A stretch of 64,000 nucleotides of DNA from Rheinheimera texasensis DSM 17496 (lineage in GTDB: Bacteria; Pseudomonadota; Gammaproteobacteria; Enterobacterales; Alteromonadaceae). Where the stretch lies: positions 558,001 to 622,000 of the forward strand of contig NZ_JONU01000008.1 in the NCBI RefSeq assembly GCF_000711985.1, written 5' to 3'. The translations under genes were made by a program, and so were the position numbers. The notes beneath the pieces were generated by a model, which was given only the letters and a program-made list of their open reading frames with translations, was not told the DNA's origin and did no database searches. Every line of letters starts with the position of its first letter. Position 1 is the stretch's first letter. Positions 1 to 8,764 of this stretch are shown piece by piece.

Positions 1-2
1 GC

Positions 3-632
3 GCCTGTTCCATCGTGGTGGCTTGTTATGCCTTTAACGACTACTTCGGTCATCCGCTCAGCGAACGCGAATTGCTGGAGCTGACCGCCGTCTGTGAAGG
101 CGGCGTCAGTGGCGGTGTGCATTACGACAACGTGGCGCCGTCGTTACATGGTGGCTTGCAACTGATGCTGCCGGAAAGCCCGTTGTTGTATCGCCAACTG
201 CCGTGGTTTTCACACTGGCAGGTGGTACTGAGTTATCCGGGCACTGTGCTGTCGACCAAAGCGGCGCGGGCGGTGTTACCGCAGCAGCTGACACTCAAAC
301 ACAGTATTCAGTTCGCCGGCACTGTGGCGCGTTTTGTCGCCGCTTTGTATAGCGAAGATGAAGTGGAGGCCTTTGCGGCACTTAAAGATGTGGTCGCCGA
401 GCCAGCACGCACGCCGCTCATTCCGGAGTTACCGGCTATTCGAGCCGCGCTGATGGCGGAGGGGATTGGTCATGTTGGAATTTCCGGCGCAGGCCCTACC
501 TTGTTTGCGCTTTGCAGCACGACAGAACGGGCGGAGTTCGCCCGGGCTTATCTGGCGGCGCACTATGAAAAAAATGCTGATGCGATGACGCACATTTGCC
601 GGCTGGCAACCACAGGGGCGCGCGCCCTTTAG
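3..632 (+). CDS. thrB: Homoserine kinase (C-terminal part, 5' end outside window)
   Basis: ThrB phosphorylates L-homoserine with ATP, the penultimate step of threonine synthesis in the cytoplasm. The frame is open from base 3, so the gene begins before the window; about 209 residues of a family usually near 310 are visible. The first visible residues (ACSIVVACYAFNDYFG) correspond to the end of the GHMP-kinase ATP loop and the following helix. The motif GISGAGPTLFAL near residue 155 is the third GHMP-kinase motif. The tail GARAL is a typical ThrB end. It lies 56 bases before thrC, as in the classical thrABC operon. Identification is firm; only the 5' boundary is unknown. Confidence 0.93.
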   Translation, partial: ACSIVVACYAFNDYFGHPLSERELLELTAVCEGGVSGGVHYDNVAPSLHGGLQLMLPESPLLYRQLPWFSHWQVVLSYPGTVLSTKAARAVLPQQLTLKHSIQFAGTVARFVAALYSEDEVEAFAALKDVVAEPARTPLIPELPAIRAALMAEGIGHVGISGAGPTLFALCSTTERAEFARAYLAAHYEKNADAMTHICRLATTGARAL

Positions 633-688
633 GTTGCTGGTTTGAACAATAAATTCAATGATTTAAGAGCAATGCTCTAGGAACAATT

Positions 689-1975
689 ATGTTGTTAAGA
701 AATATCAAAGTGCCGGCTCAGCAGGTCAGTTTTTTAGATGCGGTGCGCATCGGCCTCGGTGAGCAACAAGGTTTATTTTTTCCGGCCAGCTGGCCGAAAG
801 TGGATGTCGATGCTTTGCTGGCGATGCCTTTTGCCAAACGCAGCGCGCATTTATTACATGCTCTAATTGGTGATGAGCTGCCACTGGCTGAGCTTGAGCA
901 AATGCTCGGCGAAGCCTTTTATTTTCCGGCTCCAATCGCAGCGGTCACTGAAGACATTGGTTGCCTCGAGCTGTTTCATGGCCCGACATTAGCCTTTAAA
1001 GATTTCGGCGGCCGTTTTATGGCGCGGGCATTACTCGCCGCGCAGCAACGCTCCAATGTCAGCCGCACTACTATTGTCACTGCGACTTCCGGCGATACCG
1101 GCGCTGCGGTTGCCCATGCGTTTTATCGCCAGCCGGGTGTGCAGGTGGTGATCCTGTTCCCGAAAGGTAAAATCTCGGTGCTGCAGGAAAAACTGTTCAC
1201 GACGCTTGGCGACAATATCCATACGCTGGCGGTCGATGGTGATTTTGACCAGTGTCAGGCTTTGGTCAAGGACGTGTTTAATGACCGCGATTTAGTCAGC
1301 CGCCTGAATATCAACTCGGCCAACTCGATTAATATCAGCCGGTTATTTGCTCAGGTTTGTTATTACTTCGAAGCTGTGGCGCAGTTAACGCCGGCGCAGC
1401 GCGAACAGTTGGTGATCTCAGTGCCAAGCGGTAACTTTGGTAACCTGACGGCGGGCCTGATTGCCAAAGTGCTGGGCTTGCCAATTAAACGGATGATTGC
1501 CGCGACTAATGCCAACGACACAGTGCCGCGTTATTGGCAAAGCGGGCAGTGGCAGGTCAATAAAACGGTCGCCACTTTGTCCAATGCGATGGATGTCAGC
1601 GCGCCGAATAACTGGCCGCGGGTCGAGGATTTGCTGGCGCAGGGTGTGATCCAAAGGTCTGCACTGTCGACGCAGGTGGTCGATGAAGAAGATACGCAGC
1701 TGGGTGTGCGTCAGCTGTCGCAACTGGGGTATTTGTCTGAACCGCACGCGGCGGTGGCGTATCGTGCGTTAAAACGCGAATTGCAGCCGGGCGAATTTGG
1801 TTTATTCCTCGGCACTGCGCATCCGGCCAAGTTTAAAGAATCGGTGGAGAATATTCTCGGCAACCCGATTGCGTTACCACCGGCTTTAGCGGCAGTTGCG
1901 GGGGAAACAAGTTTAGCGGGCGATTTGGCTGCTGATTTTGTAGAATTGCGCAAAGTGTTGCTCAGTCTGGAGTAA
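689..1975 (+). CDS. thrC: Threonine synthase
   Basis: A PLP enzyme that converts O-phosphohomoserine to threonine, the last step of the pathway. The 428-residue length equals that of the enterobacterial enzyme. The PLP-binding lysine is in GPTLAFKDFGGRFM, the phosphate/PLP cup in TATSGDTGAAVAHAF, and the glycine-rich SVPSGNFGNLTAGL follows. The ATG is preceded by AGGA at a good distance. It follows thrB and is probably co-transcribed with it; ung begins only three bases after its stop, so translation may be coupled. No other plausible identity. Confidence 0.97.
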   Translation: MLLRNIKVPAQQVSFLDAVRIGLGEQQGLFFPASWPKVDVDALLAMPFAKRSAHLLHALIGDELPLAELEQMLGEAFYFPAPIAAVTEDIGCLELFHGPTLAFKDFGGRFMARALLAAQQRSNVSRTTIVTATSGDTGAAVAHAFYRQPGVQVVILFPKGKISVLQEKLFTTLGDNIHTLAVDGDFDQCQALVKDVFNDRDLVSRLNINSANSINISRLFAQVCYYFEAVAQLTPAQREQLVISVPSGNFGNLTAGLIAKVLGLPIKRMIAATNANDTVPRYWQSGQWQVNKTVATLSNAMDVSAPNNWPRVEDLLAQGVIQRSALSTQVVDEEDTQLGVRQLSQLGYLSEPHAAVAYRALKRELQPGEFGLFLGTAHPAKFKESVENILGNPIALPPALAAVAGETSLAGDLAADFVELRKVLLSLE

Positions 1976-1978
1976 AAA

Positions 1979-2641
1979 GTGCAATTGTCCTGGCAAGATG
2001 TGATTGGAGCGGAAAAAACGCAGCCGTATTTTCAGCAAACGGTTGAGGCGGTGAAACAAGCGCGCGCTGCGGGGACGGTGATTTACCCGCCCGAAGCCGA
2101 CGTGTTTAATGCGTTTCGCTATACCGGCTTTGACCAGCTGAAAATCGTCATTATCGGCCAGGACCCTTATCATGGGCCTAATCAGGCCCATGGCCTTTGT
2201 TTTTCGGTGCGGCCCGGCGTTGCGGTGCCGCCGAGTTTAAAAAATATTTACAAAGAACTGGCGCTGGAATACCCGGATTTTGTTATTCCCAGCCACGGTT
2301 ATCTGGAAAGCTGGGCCCGTCAGGGCGTGTTGTTGCTAAACACTGTGCTGACAGTAATTGCGAATGAACCGAATTCCCACCGGCATCTGGGCTGGGAAAC
2401 CTTCACGGATAATGTGATTAAAGCCATCAGCGCCAAGGCTGAGCCTGTGGTGTTTCTGCTCTGGGGCTCACACGCCATCAATAAACAGAAGCTTATCGAC
2501 AAAAACCGTCATCATGTACTGACCGCACCACATCCGTCGCCATTGTCAGCGCACCGTGGTTTTTTAGGTTGCGGCCATTTTGCCAAAGCCAATGAGTTGC
2601 TGGCGGAAATGGGAAAAACGCCGGTGAATTGGCAGGTATAA
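1979..2641 (+). CDS. ung: Uracil-DNA glycosylase, family 1
   Basis: Ung removes uracil from DNA and starts base-excision repair. The 220-residue product has the water-activating motif [18 protein letters not shown], the uracil-binding LLLNTVLTV, and the minor-groove loop [14 protein letters not shown] with the catalytic histidine. The start is GTG: the protein then begins [10 protein letters not shown], matching the usual family N-terminus, and no in-frame ATG lies upstream after the thrC stop. The three-base gap to thrC suggests read-through transcription and translational coupling. Confidence is high for function, slightly lower for the exact start. Confidence 0.96.
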   Translation: MQLSWQDVIGAEKTQPYFQQTVEAVKQARAAGTVIYPPEADVFNAFRYTGFDQLKIVIIGQDPYHGPNQAHGLCFSVRPGVAVPPSLKNIYKELALEYPDFVIPSHGYLESWARQGVLLLNTVLTVIANEPNSHRHLGWETFTDNVIKAISAKAEPVVFLLWGSHAINKQKLIDKNRHHVLTAPHPSPLSAHRGFLGCGHFAKANELLAEMGKTPVNWQV

Positions 2642-2900
2642 GTCTTGTCCCCGCTGGGCAGCCTACTGTCCTGGTATTCATGTTCGCCTTGCCCGGCGAG
2701 ATCGCTTAGCAAAGATTTCCCTTGTCGGTGAGTTCCTTTCTTTTGCTGAAACAAAACAAAGTGACTCACCGTTAGGTGAATTCTTCGCTAGACGGTCTGG
2801 CCACAAAGATAAAAATGATTATTGGTTGAGCACAGCAACTATGTTTGCATAAACGCCATACTGTCAGAATACATCCCCGCGTAGCGCGAGCCCGCGCAAT
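2642..2900 (+). other. Intergenic stretch after ung, no gene seen
   Basis: About 260 bases between ung and the first terminator. Short open frames on both strands have no recognisable product and no ribosome site. The part around 2730-2785 contains a loosely self-complementary run (CTTTCTTTTGCTG / CAAAACAAAG) followed by the small hairpin TCACCGTTAGGTGA. It could be a decayed dispersed repeat, but this cannot be shown from one copy. Confidence 0.4.
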
Positions 2901-2928
2901 AAAAAACCGGAGAAATCTCCGGTTTTTT
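2901..2928. terminator. Rho-independent terminator, bidirectional
   Basis: Stem CCGGAG / CTCCGG (2907-2912 and 2917-2922) extended by an A-run before and a T-run after, with a loop of about four bases. It lies 260 bases after ung and can end transcripts from either strand. It is the first clear terminator after thrBC-ung. Confidence 0.85.
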
Positions 2929-2971
2929 GCTAAGGCAAATCAGCGATCGCTGCGTGAACAAAGTTTTAAAA

Positions 2972-3001
2972 GTAAAAAGCCCAACCTGGGAAGGTCGGGC
3001 T
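2972..3001 (-). terminator. Terminator of the DUF3545 gene
   Basis: On the minus strand AGCCCGACCT and AGGTTGGGCT form a ten-pair stem with one mismatch around a four-base loop (2988-2991), followed by a T-run (2977 downward). It starts a few bases after the stop of the small gene at 3009-3182. Confidence 0.85.
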
Positions 3002-3008
3002 CTTTACA

Positions 3009-3182
3009 TTAAATCAGTTGTTCAATCAGGTCGTCTTCTAAGCTCCAGTCGATATCTTCGAGCTCTTTTCTCAGACGCTGCCGCTCCTTTACGGCTTCGA
3101 TTTCGCGCCATTTGCGCTTGACCGGCCGGGCTTTCGCCGCTGGTCGTTCCAACATAGTCAGTAAGTCGTCAAAGCTTTCCAT
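3009..3182 (-). CDS. DUF3545 family small protein
   Basis: A 57-residue protein, MESFDDLLTMLERP at the start, then a basic stretch KRKWREIEAVKERQRLRKEL and an acidic tail ending DDLIEQLI. The KRKWREIEAxKxRxRLxKEL core is the hallmark of the DUF3545 family of small, highly charged gammaproteobacterial proteins of unknown role. The ATG has the ribosome site GAGGTG five bases upstream, and a dedicated terminator follows the stop, which together show it is real. Much of it should form a single charged helix. No function can be given. It is monocistronic, between pgi and ung. Confidence 0.85.
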   Translation of the reverse strand: MESFDDLLTMLERPAAKARPVKRKWREIEAVKERQRLRKELEDIDWSLEDDLIEQLI

Positions 3183-3302
3183 ACTTCACCTCGCTACATT
3201 GTTGTTGTTATTTTCACCAAAATTGATACCACACTTTTTAGCAAAATAAAATACTTCAATGACAGAAAAATGAAGCGCAGATGAACGGCAAATGGCAGGC
3301 AG

Positions 3303-3330
3303 AAAAAAAGGAGCCGTTCGGCTCCTTTTT
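3303..3330. terminator. Terminator after pgi, bidirectional
   Basis: GGAGCC / GGCTCC stem (3310-3315 and 3320-3325) with loop GTTC, flanked by A-run and T-run so that it works on both strands. It sits 28 bases past the pgi stop and most likely ends the tal-pgi transcript. Confidence 0.85.
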
Positions 3331-3357
3331 GCTCAAAAACTAAACGAATGTAGTAAG

Positions 3358-4974
3358 TTAAGTTTGCTGAAACTGTTTGATCAGCTGCTCGGTCGAGCTA
3401 TCAAAAGCGTGGCTGGCAGCACCGGACAACACCTGATAAATCGGCGTGGATAACTGCTTGCCAAGTTCAACACCCCATTGGTCGAAGGAATTGATATTCC
3501 ACAGCACGCCCTGCACAAAGACTTTGTGCTCATAGAGCGCAATCAAAGCACCAAGGTAATAAGGTGATAACTCTGGCAGCAGCAGCGTATTGCTGGGTTT
3601 ATTGCCTGGCGATGCTTTATGCGGTGCCAGGAAATCAGCCAGCGCCTCTGAGCCACCTTGTGCCAGCACTTCAGCTTTGGCTTCGGCAATGGTTTTGCCC
3701 TGCATCAGTGCTTGTGACTGAGCGAAACAATGCGCCGCCAGGCGGTGATGATGGTCAGCCAGGTCGTGTGACACTTTGATTGGCAGAATAAAGTCTGCTG
3801 GCACTGCTAAAGCGCTTTGATGCAACAGCTGGTGATAGGCATGCTGGCCGTTAGTGCCGGCGTCGCCCCAAATCACCGGCGCTGTGGCTGCTGTTAGTGC
3901 AGCGCCATCAACATCCACGCTTTTGCCGTTACTTTCCATATCCAGTTGCTGCACATAAGATGGCAACAACCGCAGATAATGGCTGTAAGGTAATAACGCC
4001 TGCGCCTGACAGCCCAGACCGTTGATATACCAGACACCGAGCAGCGCCAGAATCACCGGTAAATTCTGCGCCAGTGGCGCGTCACGGAAGTGAGAGTCCA
4101 TGTCGCGGGCACCGGCCAGCAGGTTTTCAAATTGTGCCACACCCAAGGTCAGGCACAGTGGAAAACCAATGGCCGACCACAACGAATAACGGCCACCGAC
4201 CCAGTCCCACATCGGCAGGATATGCGAGGCATCGATGCCAAATTCAGCTGCTGCTTTGATATTGGACGATGTCGCCCAGAAGTGCTGCGCAATGGCGGCT
4301 TTGTCGGCGCCATGGTCGAGGAACCACTGGCGTACCGCTAATGCGTTTTGTTTGGTCTCTTCAGTACCGAATGATTTCGACGCGACAAACACTAAGGTAG
4401 TAGCCGGATTGAGTGGTTTCACCACATCACTGACCACTGCGCCATCGATATTGCCGGCAAAATGCACTTTGACCGGGCTTTGGTTGTAGGGAGTGAGAGC
4501 TTCCAGCGCCATTTGAGGGCCAAGCAATGAGCCGCCGATACCGATCCAGACCAGATCAGTAATTGGTTCGCCCTGATATCCCAGATATTGCCGGCTATTG
4601 AGCTGTTCCACCAGCGCATACATCTGCGCCCGGCAGGCGGCGATTTGCGCCTGTAAATCTTCGCCGTCCAGCTGCAGTGGCTGATCAGCCGGCGCACGTA
4701 GTGCGACGTGCCAGACTGAACGGTCTTCAGTATTGTTAATTCTGTCGCCGGCAAACATGGCCGCCCGTTTTGCTGCGAGTGGGCTTTGTGTTGCCATCTC
4801 CAGCAGTTGTTGCCAGATGCCTTGAGTTATCAGGTTTTTTGAATAATCGAGCGTGATCCCAAGGGCCCTGGCGGTAAAACGTTCCGCGCGCTGTGGATCT
4901 TCAGCAAACTCCTGACGCAGGTTCAGCGGGGCTTTGGCAAGCGTGGCCAACTGGCTCCAGACTGCAGACGACAT
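3358..4974 (-). CDS. pgi: Glucose-6-phosphate isomerase
   Basis: Interconverts glucose 6-phosphate and fructose 6-phosphate in glycolysis and gluconeogenesis. The 538-residue length is close to the bacterial norm of about 550. Signatures visible: sugar-phosphate site FVASKSFGTEET, the family signature WDWVGGRYSLWSAIG, and the C-terminal NSFDQWGVELGK with the catalytic lysine. The ATG has AGGAG eight bases upstream. It follows tal with a 27-base gap, so the two probably form one transcript that links the pentose phosphate pathway to upper glycolysis. Confidence 0.97.
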   Translation of the reverse strand: MSSAVWSQLATLAKAPLNLRQEFAEDPQRAERFTARALGITLDYSKNLITQGIWQQLLEMATQSPLAAKRAAMFAGDRINNTEDRSVWHVALRAPADQPLQLDGEDLQAQIAACRAQMYALVEQLNSRQYLGYQGEPITDLVWIGIGGSLLGPQMALEALTPYNQSPVKVHFAGNIDGAVVSDVVKPLNPATTLVFVASKSFGTEETKQNALAVRQWFLDHGADKAAIAQHFWATSSNIKAAAEFGIDASHILPMWDWVGGRYSLWSAIGFPLCLTLGVAQFENLLAGARDMDSHFRDAPLAQNLPVILALLGVWYINGLGCQAQALLPYSHYLRLLPSYVQQLDMESNGKSVDVDGAALTAATAPVIWGDAGTNGQHAYHQLLHQSALAVPADFILPIKVSHDLADHHHRLAAHCFAQSQALMQGKTIAEAKAEVLAQGGSEALADFLAPHKASPGNKPSNTLLLPELSPYYLGALIALYEHKVFVQGVLWNINSFDQWGVELGKQLSTPIYQVLSGAASHAFDSSTEQLIKQFQQT

Positions 4975-5001
4975 AATAAACTCCTGTTAAAAAAGCTGCG
5001 C

Positions 5002-5955
5002 TTAAGCGAGCGCAGCAGTGATCACTTGTTCCAGTTTGCGCTGGTCGATGGCGAATTTGCGGATGCCTTCGGCCAGTTTCTCGGTGGCCATCGCATCTTC
5101 GTTCAGTGCCCAGCGGAACGCCTGTTCGGTCAGCTCGGCAGGTTTGGCTGTAGTGGCGCCCTCATCGCGCAGATGTACCTTCAGCTCGCCGCTTTGTTTG
5201 CTGAGTTCATCGAGCAGCGCCGGCGCAATAGTTAACCGGTCGCAACCGGCAAGTGCTAACACTTCGCCAACGTTGCGGAAACTCGCACCCATCACGATGG
5301 TTTTGTGGCCATGTTGTTTGAAATAACGATAGATTTCGCGCACAGAAATCACCCCAGGATCGGTTTCGGCGTCATAGCTTTGGCCCGTACTGGCTTTGTA
5401 CCAGTCCAGAATACGACCGACAAATGGCGAAATTAAGAACACGCCGGCTTCAGCACAGGCGCGCGCCTGGCACAGGTGGAATAACAGCGTCAGGTTACAT
5501 TGAATGCCTTCCTGTTCGAGCTGGCGTGCGGCCTGAATGCCTTCCCAGGTCGAAGCGATTTTGATCAGAATTTTGTCCTTGCCAACGCCATTTTCCTGAT
5601 ACAGCGCGACCAGCTGGCGGGCTTTGGCGATAGTGGCGCCGGTGTCAAAACTTAAGCGCGCGTCGACTTCTGTCGAGATGCGACCCGGTACCAGTTTGCT
5701 GATGGCGGTGCCGACATCAACCGCGAACTTGTCGCTGGCGATGCTGATCTGTTCAGCTTGATCTATCGTTTTGCCTTTTGCATAGGCAGCAGCAGCGGTC
5801 AGCAAAGGTTTAGCGAAATCCAGGGCGCTGGCGTTCAGCAATAAAGAAGGGTTGGTAGTGGCATCGACCGGACGGAATTGTTCGATGGCGTTCAGGTCAC
5901 CGCTGTCAACGACCACTGTGGTGACGGTTTTGAGTTGATCAAGAAGTGTTGTCAT
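5002..5955 (-). CDS. tal: Transaldolase
   Basis: Transfers a dihydroxyacetone unit between sugar phosphates in the non-oxidative pentose phosphate pathway. Length 317 residues, the same as E. coli TalB. The Schiff-base lysine is in the signature [15 protein letters not shown], and the N-terminal signature [10 protein letters not shown] is present. It heads a tal-pgi operon on the minus strand. The ATG lacks a strong Shine-Dalgarno; an A/T-rich leader precedes it. Nothing unusual in the protein. Confidence 0.97.
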   Translation of the reverse strand: MTTLLDQLKTVTTVVVDSGDLNAIEQFRPVDATTNPSLLLNASALDFAKPLLTAAAAYAKGKTIDQAEQISIASDKFAVDVGTAISKLVPGRISTEVDARLSFDTGATIAKARQLVALYQENGVGKDKILIKIASTWEGIQAARQLEQEGIQCNLTLLFHLCQARACAEAGVFLISPFVGRILDWYKASTGQSYDAETDPGVISVREIYRYFKQHGHKTIVMGASFRNVGEVLALAGCDRLTIAPALLDELSKQSGELKVHLRDEGATTAKPAELTEQAFRWALNEDAMATEKLAEGIRKFAIDQRKLEQVITAALA

Positions 5956-6070
5956 ATTGTTATTTAACCATTTTTAGTCGCGTTTTTAGCCGTATGGCCG
6001 TTTAAAAGCGTGATTGTGTAGAAATATTACAACAGAAAGTCGATGAAAACACAGAATTCTGTTGGGTGTG

Positions 6071-6099
6071 TTGCTGATTTTTTGTCAGATTACTATAGT
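6071..6099 (+). promoter_or_regulatory. Sigma70-type promoter for the receiver-TPR gene
   Basis: TTGCTG (6071-6076) and TATAGT (6094-6099) are separated by exactly 17 bases. The next gene on this strand starts at 6228, leaving a leader of about 120 bases. Judged by match and spacing only. Confidence 0.6.
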
Positions 6100-6227
6100 T
6101 GGTTCCAGTCGGTTGTTCCGGTCTCATACGGATGTAGCATTCTTGTCTTTCACTACGTTAACAAAGACAGATAGCTGTTGCGCCATGTACGGCAGTTTGG
6201 TCGCAATTTGTAAAGGCATTACAACAT

Positions 6228-7847
6228 TTGAATCTCAAATTTTATAAATCCAAAAAAGTGCTGGTTGTCGATGACTGCGACCCGGTGCGCGCATCCATTA
6301 AAGGCATGCTACAGAAAATTGGTTTCGAACATATTGCACAAGCCCCGGATGCCAATACTGCCATTGCCAATTGTACAGAAATCCAATATGACTTCATTTT
6401 ATCCGATTTCAACCTCGGCGAAGGCAAAGATGGTTATCAACTATTTGAAGCGCTGAAACATTTACGATTATTAAAGCCTGGCTGCTGTTTTATCATTATC
6501 AGCGCTGAGAGTCACCGCCAGATAGTGCACGGTGTGATTGAACTGCAGCCGGATTCTTATCTGCTCAAGCCTTTTTCTTTTGTCCAGCTCGAAAAGCGCC
6601 TGATGCGCGCATTTGAAATCAAACATTGCCTGAACAAGGTTTATCAGGAAATTGCTGAGGACTTGTTTATTGAAGCAGCAAACTCCTGCGAGCTGGTGAT
6701 TAAAAATGACCCGGAGTATGCTGTGTTTGCCTTGCGGTTGCGCGGTGAGCTGTTGCTGAAAATTGAACATTATCAGGCCGCAGAACAGTTGTATCTGTCC
6801 ATTCTGAACCGGCGGGAATATGCCTGGGCCAAGCTTGGTCTCGCTATCGCACGTTTTTGTCAGCAGCGCTGGCTGGAGGCTGAATTCGAGCTGCGTGAAC
6901 TGTCTAAAATGGATGAAACCCGCGTGGAAGCCTTGGACTGGTTGTCGCGATTGTTCCTCAAACGCCAGCTGTATAAAGATGCTTATGAAACGCTGAATGA
7001 AGTGACCAAGCTGTCGCCAAAAAATTACAAAAGACAAAAAGCGCTGGCAAATCTGGCCAATATTAATGGCTTAAAAGACGACGCTGTTAAAATCTACGCC
7101 CGGTTGCAGCAGGCGGCGCGTTATTCTATTTATGATACACCGGACAATTTCCTCAATTATGCCCGTGCTATCGTTGAACTGACCAAAGAAGCCAACAAAC
7201 TGGAGCAGACGCGGCATTTCAAAAAGATTGATGAGATTCTGGCTAATATCGGCAAGCGATTTGCGCTTGAATCTTATCTGCATGAAGAACTGGCGGTCCG
7301 GGCACGTGTGGCGATTTTACGCGGCAACATCGATGAAGCCCGCGAGTTACTGGCTAAAAGTGACGCGGCACAAAATACCAAACCCCTGACTGCAGAGGCC
7401 TGCCTTGATAAAGCCAAAGCCTATTTTGAAGCCGGTAATTTGTCGCGCAGTGACGAGTTTATGCAGCAGCTGGATGAGATGGCTGAGTATGACGATTTGT
7501 TGGCCAATACGCTGACGGTACTGATCCAGTCGGAACACAAAGCGCATGACAATTTGCGCGAAGAAATTAAAACGCTGAACAACGACGGTTTAGACGCTTA
7601 TCAGAATGGTTACTATGGCCGGGCGCTTGAGTTTTTTAATAAAGCCTTTGATTACATGCCTTACAACCCCAGCCTGGCGCTGAATTTACTGCAAACCATC
7701 AGCAAAATTGGTGGTGTGACCAAAGACACCGCTAAACTGGCGCGGCGCTGCGTGGATATTCTGGAGCAAAGTGAACTTAACGAGGGCAACACCAAACGTT
7801 TTGCCGCGGTGATGAAAGAGCTAAACAGCTTATTGCAACTGGGCTGA
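6228..7847 (+). CDS. Response regulator with N-terminal receiver and TPR-like C-terminus
   Basis: A 539-residue cytoplasmic protein. Residues 9-125 are a CheY-type receiver: acidic pair VDD near residue 14, phospho-acceptor D60 in ILSDFNLGEG, and the switch lysine K114 in LLKPF. The remaining 400 residues are helical repeats of TPR character (for example AEQLYLSILNRREYAWAKLGLA and YQNGYYGRALEFFNKAFDYMP), so output is probably by protein binding rather than DNA binding. The family is widespread in Vibrio, Shewanella and relatives. The start is a TTG; AAAGG lies 11 bases upstream and no in-frame ATG fits. No kinase gene is next to it. It is followed 48 bases later by yaaA. Partner unknown. Confidence 0.85.
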   Translation: MNLKFYKSKKVLVVDDCDPVRASIKGMLQKIGFEHIAQAPDANTAIANCTEIQYDFILSDFNLGEGKDGYQLFEALKHLRLLKPGCCFIIISAESHRQIVHGVIELQPDSYLLKPFSFVQLEKRLMRAFEIKHCLNKVYQEIAEDLFIEAANSCELVIKNDPEYAVFALRLRGELLLKIEHYQAAEQLYLSILNRREYAWAKLGLAIARFCQQRWLEAEFELRELSKMDETRVEALDWLSRLFLKRQLYKDAYETLNEVTKLSPKNYKRQKALANLANINGLKDDAVKIYARLQQAARYSIYDTPDNFLNYARAIVELTKEANKLEQTRHFKKIDEILANIGKRFALESYLHEELAVRARVAILRGNIDEARELLAKSDAAQNTKPLTAEACLDKAKAYFEAGNLSRSDEFMQQLDEMAEYDDLLANTLTVLIQSEHKAHDNLREEIKTLNNDGLDAYQNGYYGRALEFFNKAFDYMPYNPSLALNLLQTISKIGGVTKDTAKLARRCVDILEQSELNEGNTKRFAAVMKELNSLLQLG

Positions 7848-7895
7848 GTGCAGCTTATAGTCGCGCCGCAGTTTTACCTTCAGGAATATGCTTCG

Positions 7896-8678
7896 ATGTT
7901 GATGGTTATTTCTCCGGCCAAAGATCTGGATTTTGCACCCTTGTCCCGCCAATTACCGCTGACACAGCCGGATTTTCTCTCAGAGGCGGCTGAATTAAAC
8001 GCGGTATGCCGTGATTTGACGCCGGCAGATCTGAGCCAGCTGATGCATATCAGCGACAAGCTGGCTGGCCTCAATGCCGCCCGTTTTGCCAGCTGGAGCT
8101 TGCCTTTTACTCCTGACAATGCCAAAGCCGCTTTGTTTGCCTTTAACGGCGATGTCTATCAGGGGTTGCAGGCGCAGAGTTTGTCCGACGCCCAGCTTGC
8201 TTATGCCCAGCAACATCTGCGCATTTTAAGTGGCCTGTATGGTGTGTTACGGCCACTGGACCTGATGCAACCATACCGGCTCGAAATGGGCACCAGCCTC
8301 AACAATCCACGTGGCAAAGACTTGTACCAGTTCTGGGGTAGTCAAATCACTGACAGTCTCAACCAACAACTTGAACAACTGAATGCGCCGTTATTACTGA
8401 ATCTGGCGTCGCAGGAATACTTCAAAGCGGTGAAGCCAAAACAGCTGGCGAAGCCTTTGATCAACGTGCAGTTCAAAGATCAGAAAAACGGCCAGTATAA
8501 AATCATCAGCTTTTTTGCCAAAAAAGCTCGCGGCCTGATGGCACGGTATGTGATTGAACAACAAGTGGATTCGGTCGAAGGCCTGCGAAATTTCGATGTG
8601 GCGGGTTATCGTTTTAGTCCCGAGCTGTCTAAAGCGCATGAACTGACGTTTTTACGCGACGAGGCCGCTGCTGGCTGA
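7896..8678 (+). CDS. yaaA: Peroxide stress protein YaaA (DUF328/UPF0246)
   Basis: YaaA lowers free iron and so limits Fenton damage during peroxide stress; it binds DNA in E. coli. The 260-residue product begins [13 protein letters not shown], as the family does, and carries the conserved segments [22 protein letters not shown] (near residue 110) and [12 protein letters not shown] place the start at the ATG at 7896 because CAGGAA lies nine bases upstream and homology starts here; an in-frame GTG at 7848 would add 16 unsupported residues. Single gene between the receiver-TPR regulator and gsk. Confidence 0.94.
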   Translation: MLMVISPAKDLDFAPLSRQLPLTQPDFLSEAAELNAVCRDLTPADLSQLMHISDKLAGLNAARFASWSLPFTPDNAKAALFAFNGDVYQGLQAQSLSDAQLAYAQQHLRILSGLYGVLRPLDLMQPYRLEMGTSLNNPRGKDLYQFWGSQITDSLNQQLEQLNAPLLLNLASQEYFKAVKPKQLAKPLINVQFKDQKNGQYKIISFFAKKARGLMARYVIEQQVDSVEGLRNFDVAGYRFSPELSKAHELTFLRDEAAAG

Positions 8679-8764
8679 GCTAGCGCATCACACTTATTTT
8701 TATCCTAGTCCGCCACAGGTCAGTTTTGCTAAAATACTGGACTGACCTTCTCTGAGAATCCGTT

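Noticed and set aside
6471-7037. 188-residue minus-strand frame
   Set aside because: Antisense to the TPR part of the response regulator; Phe/Gln-rich composition of a shadow frame.
7848-7895. GTG start for yaaA directly after the preceding stop
   Set aside because: Extra residues are not seen in the family; the ATG at 7896 has a proper ribosome site.
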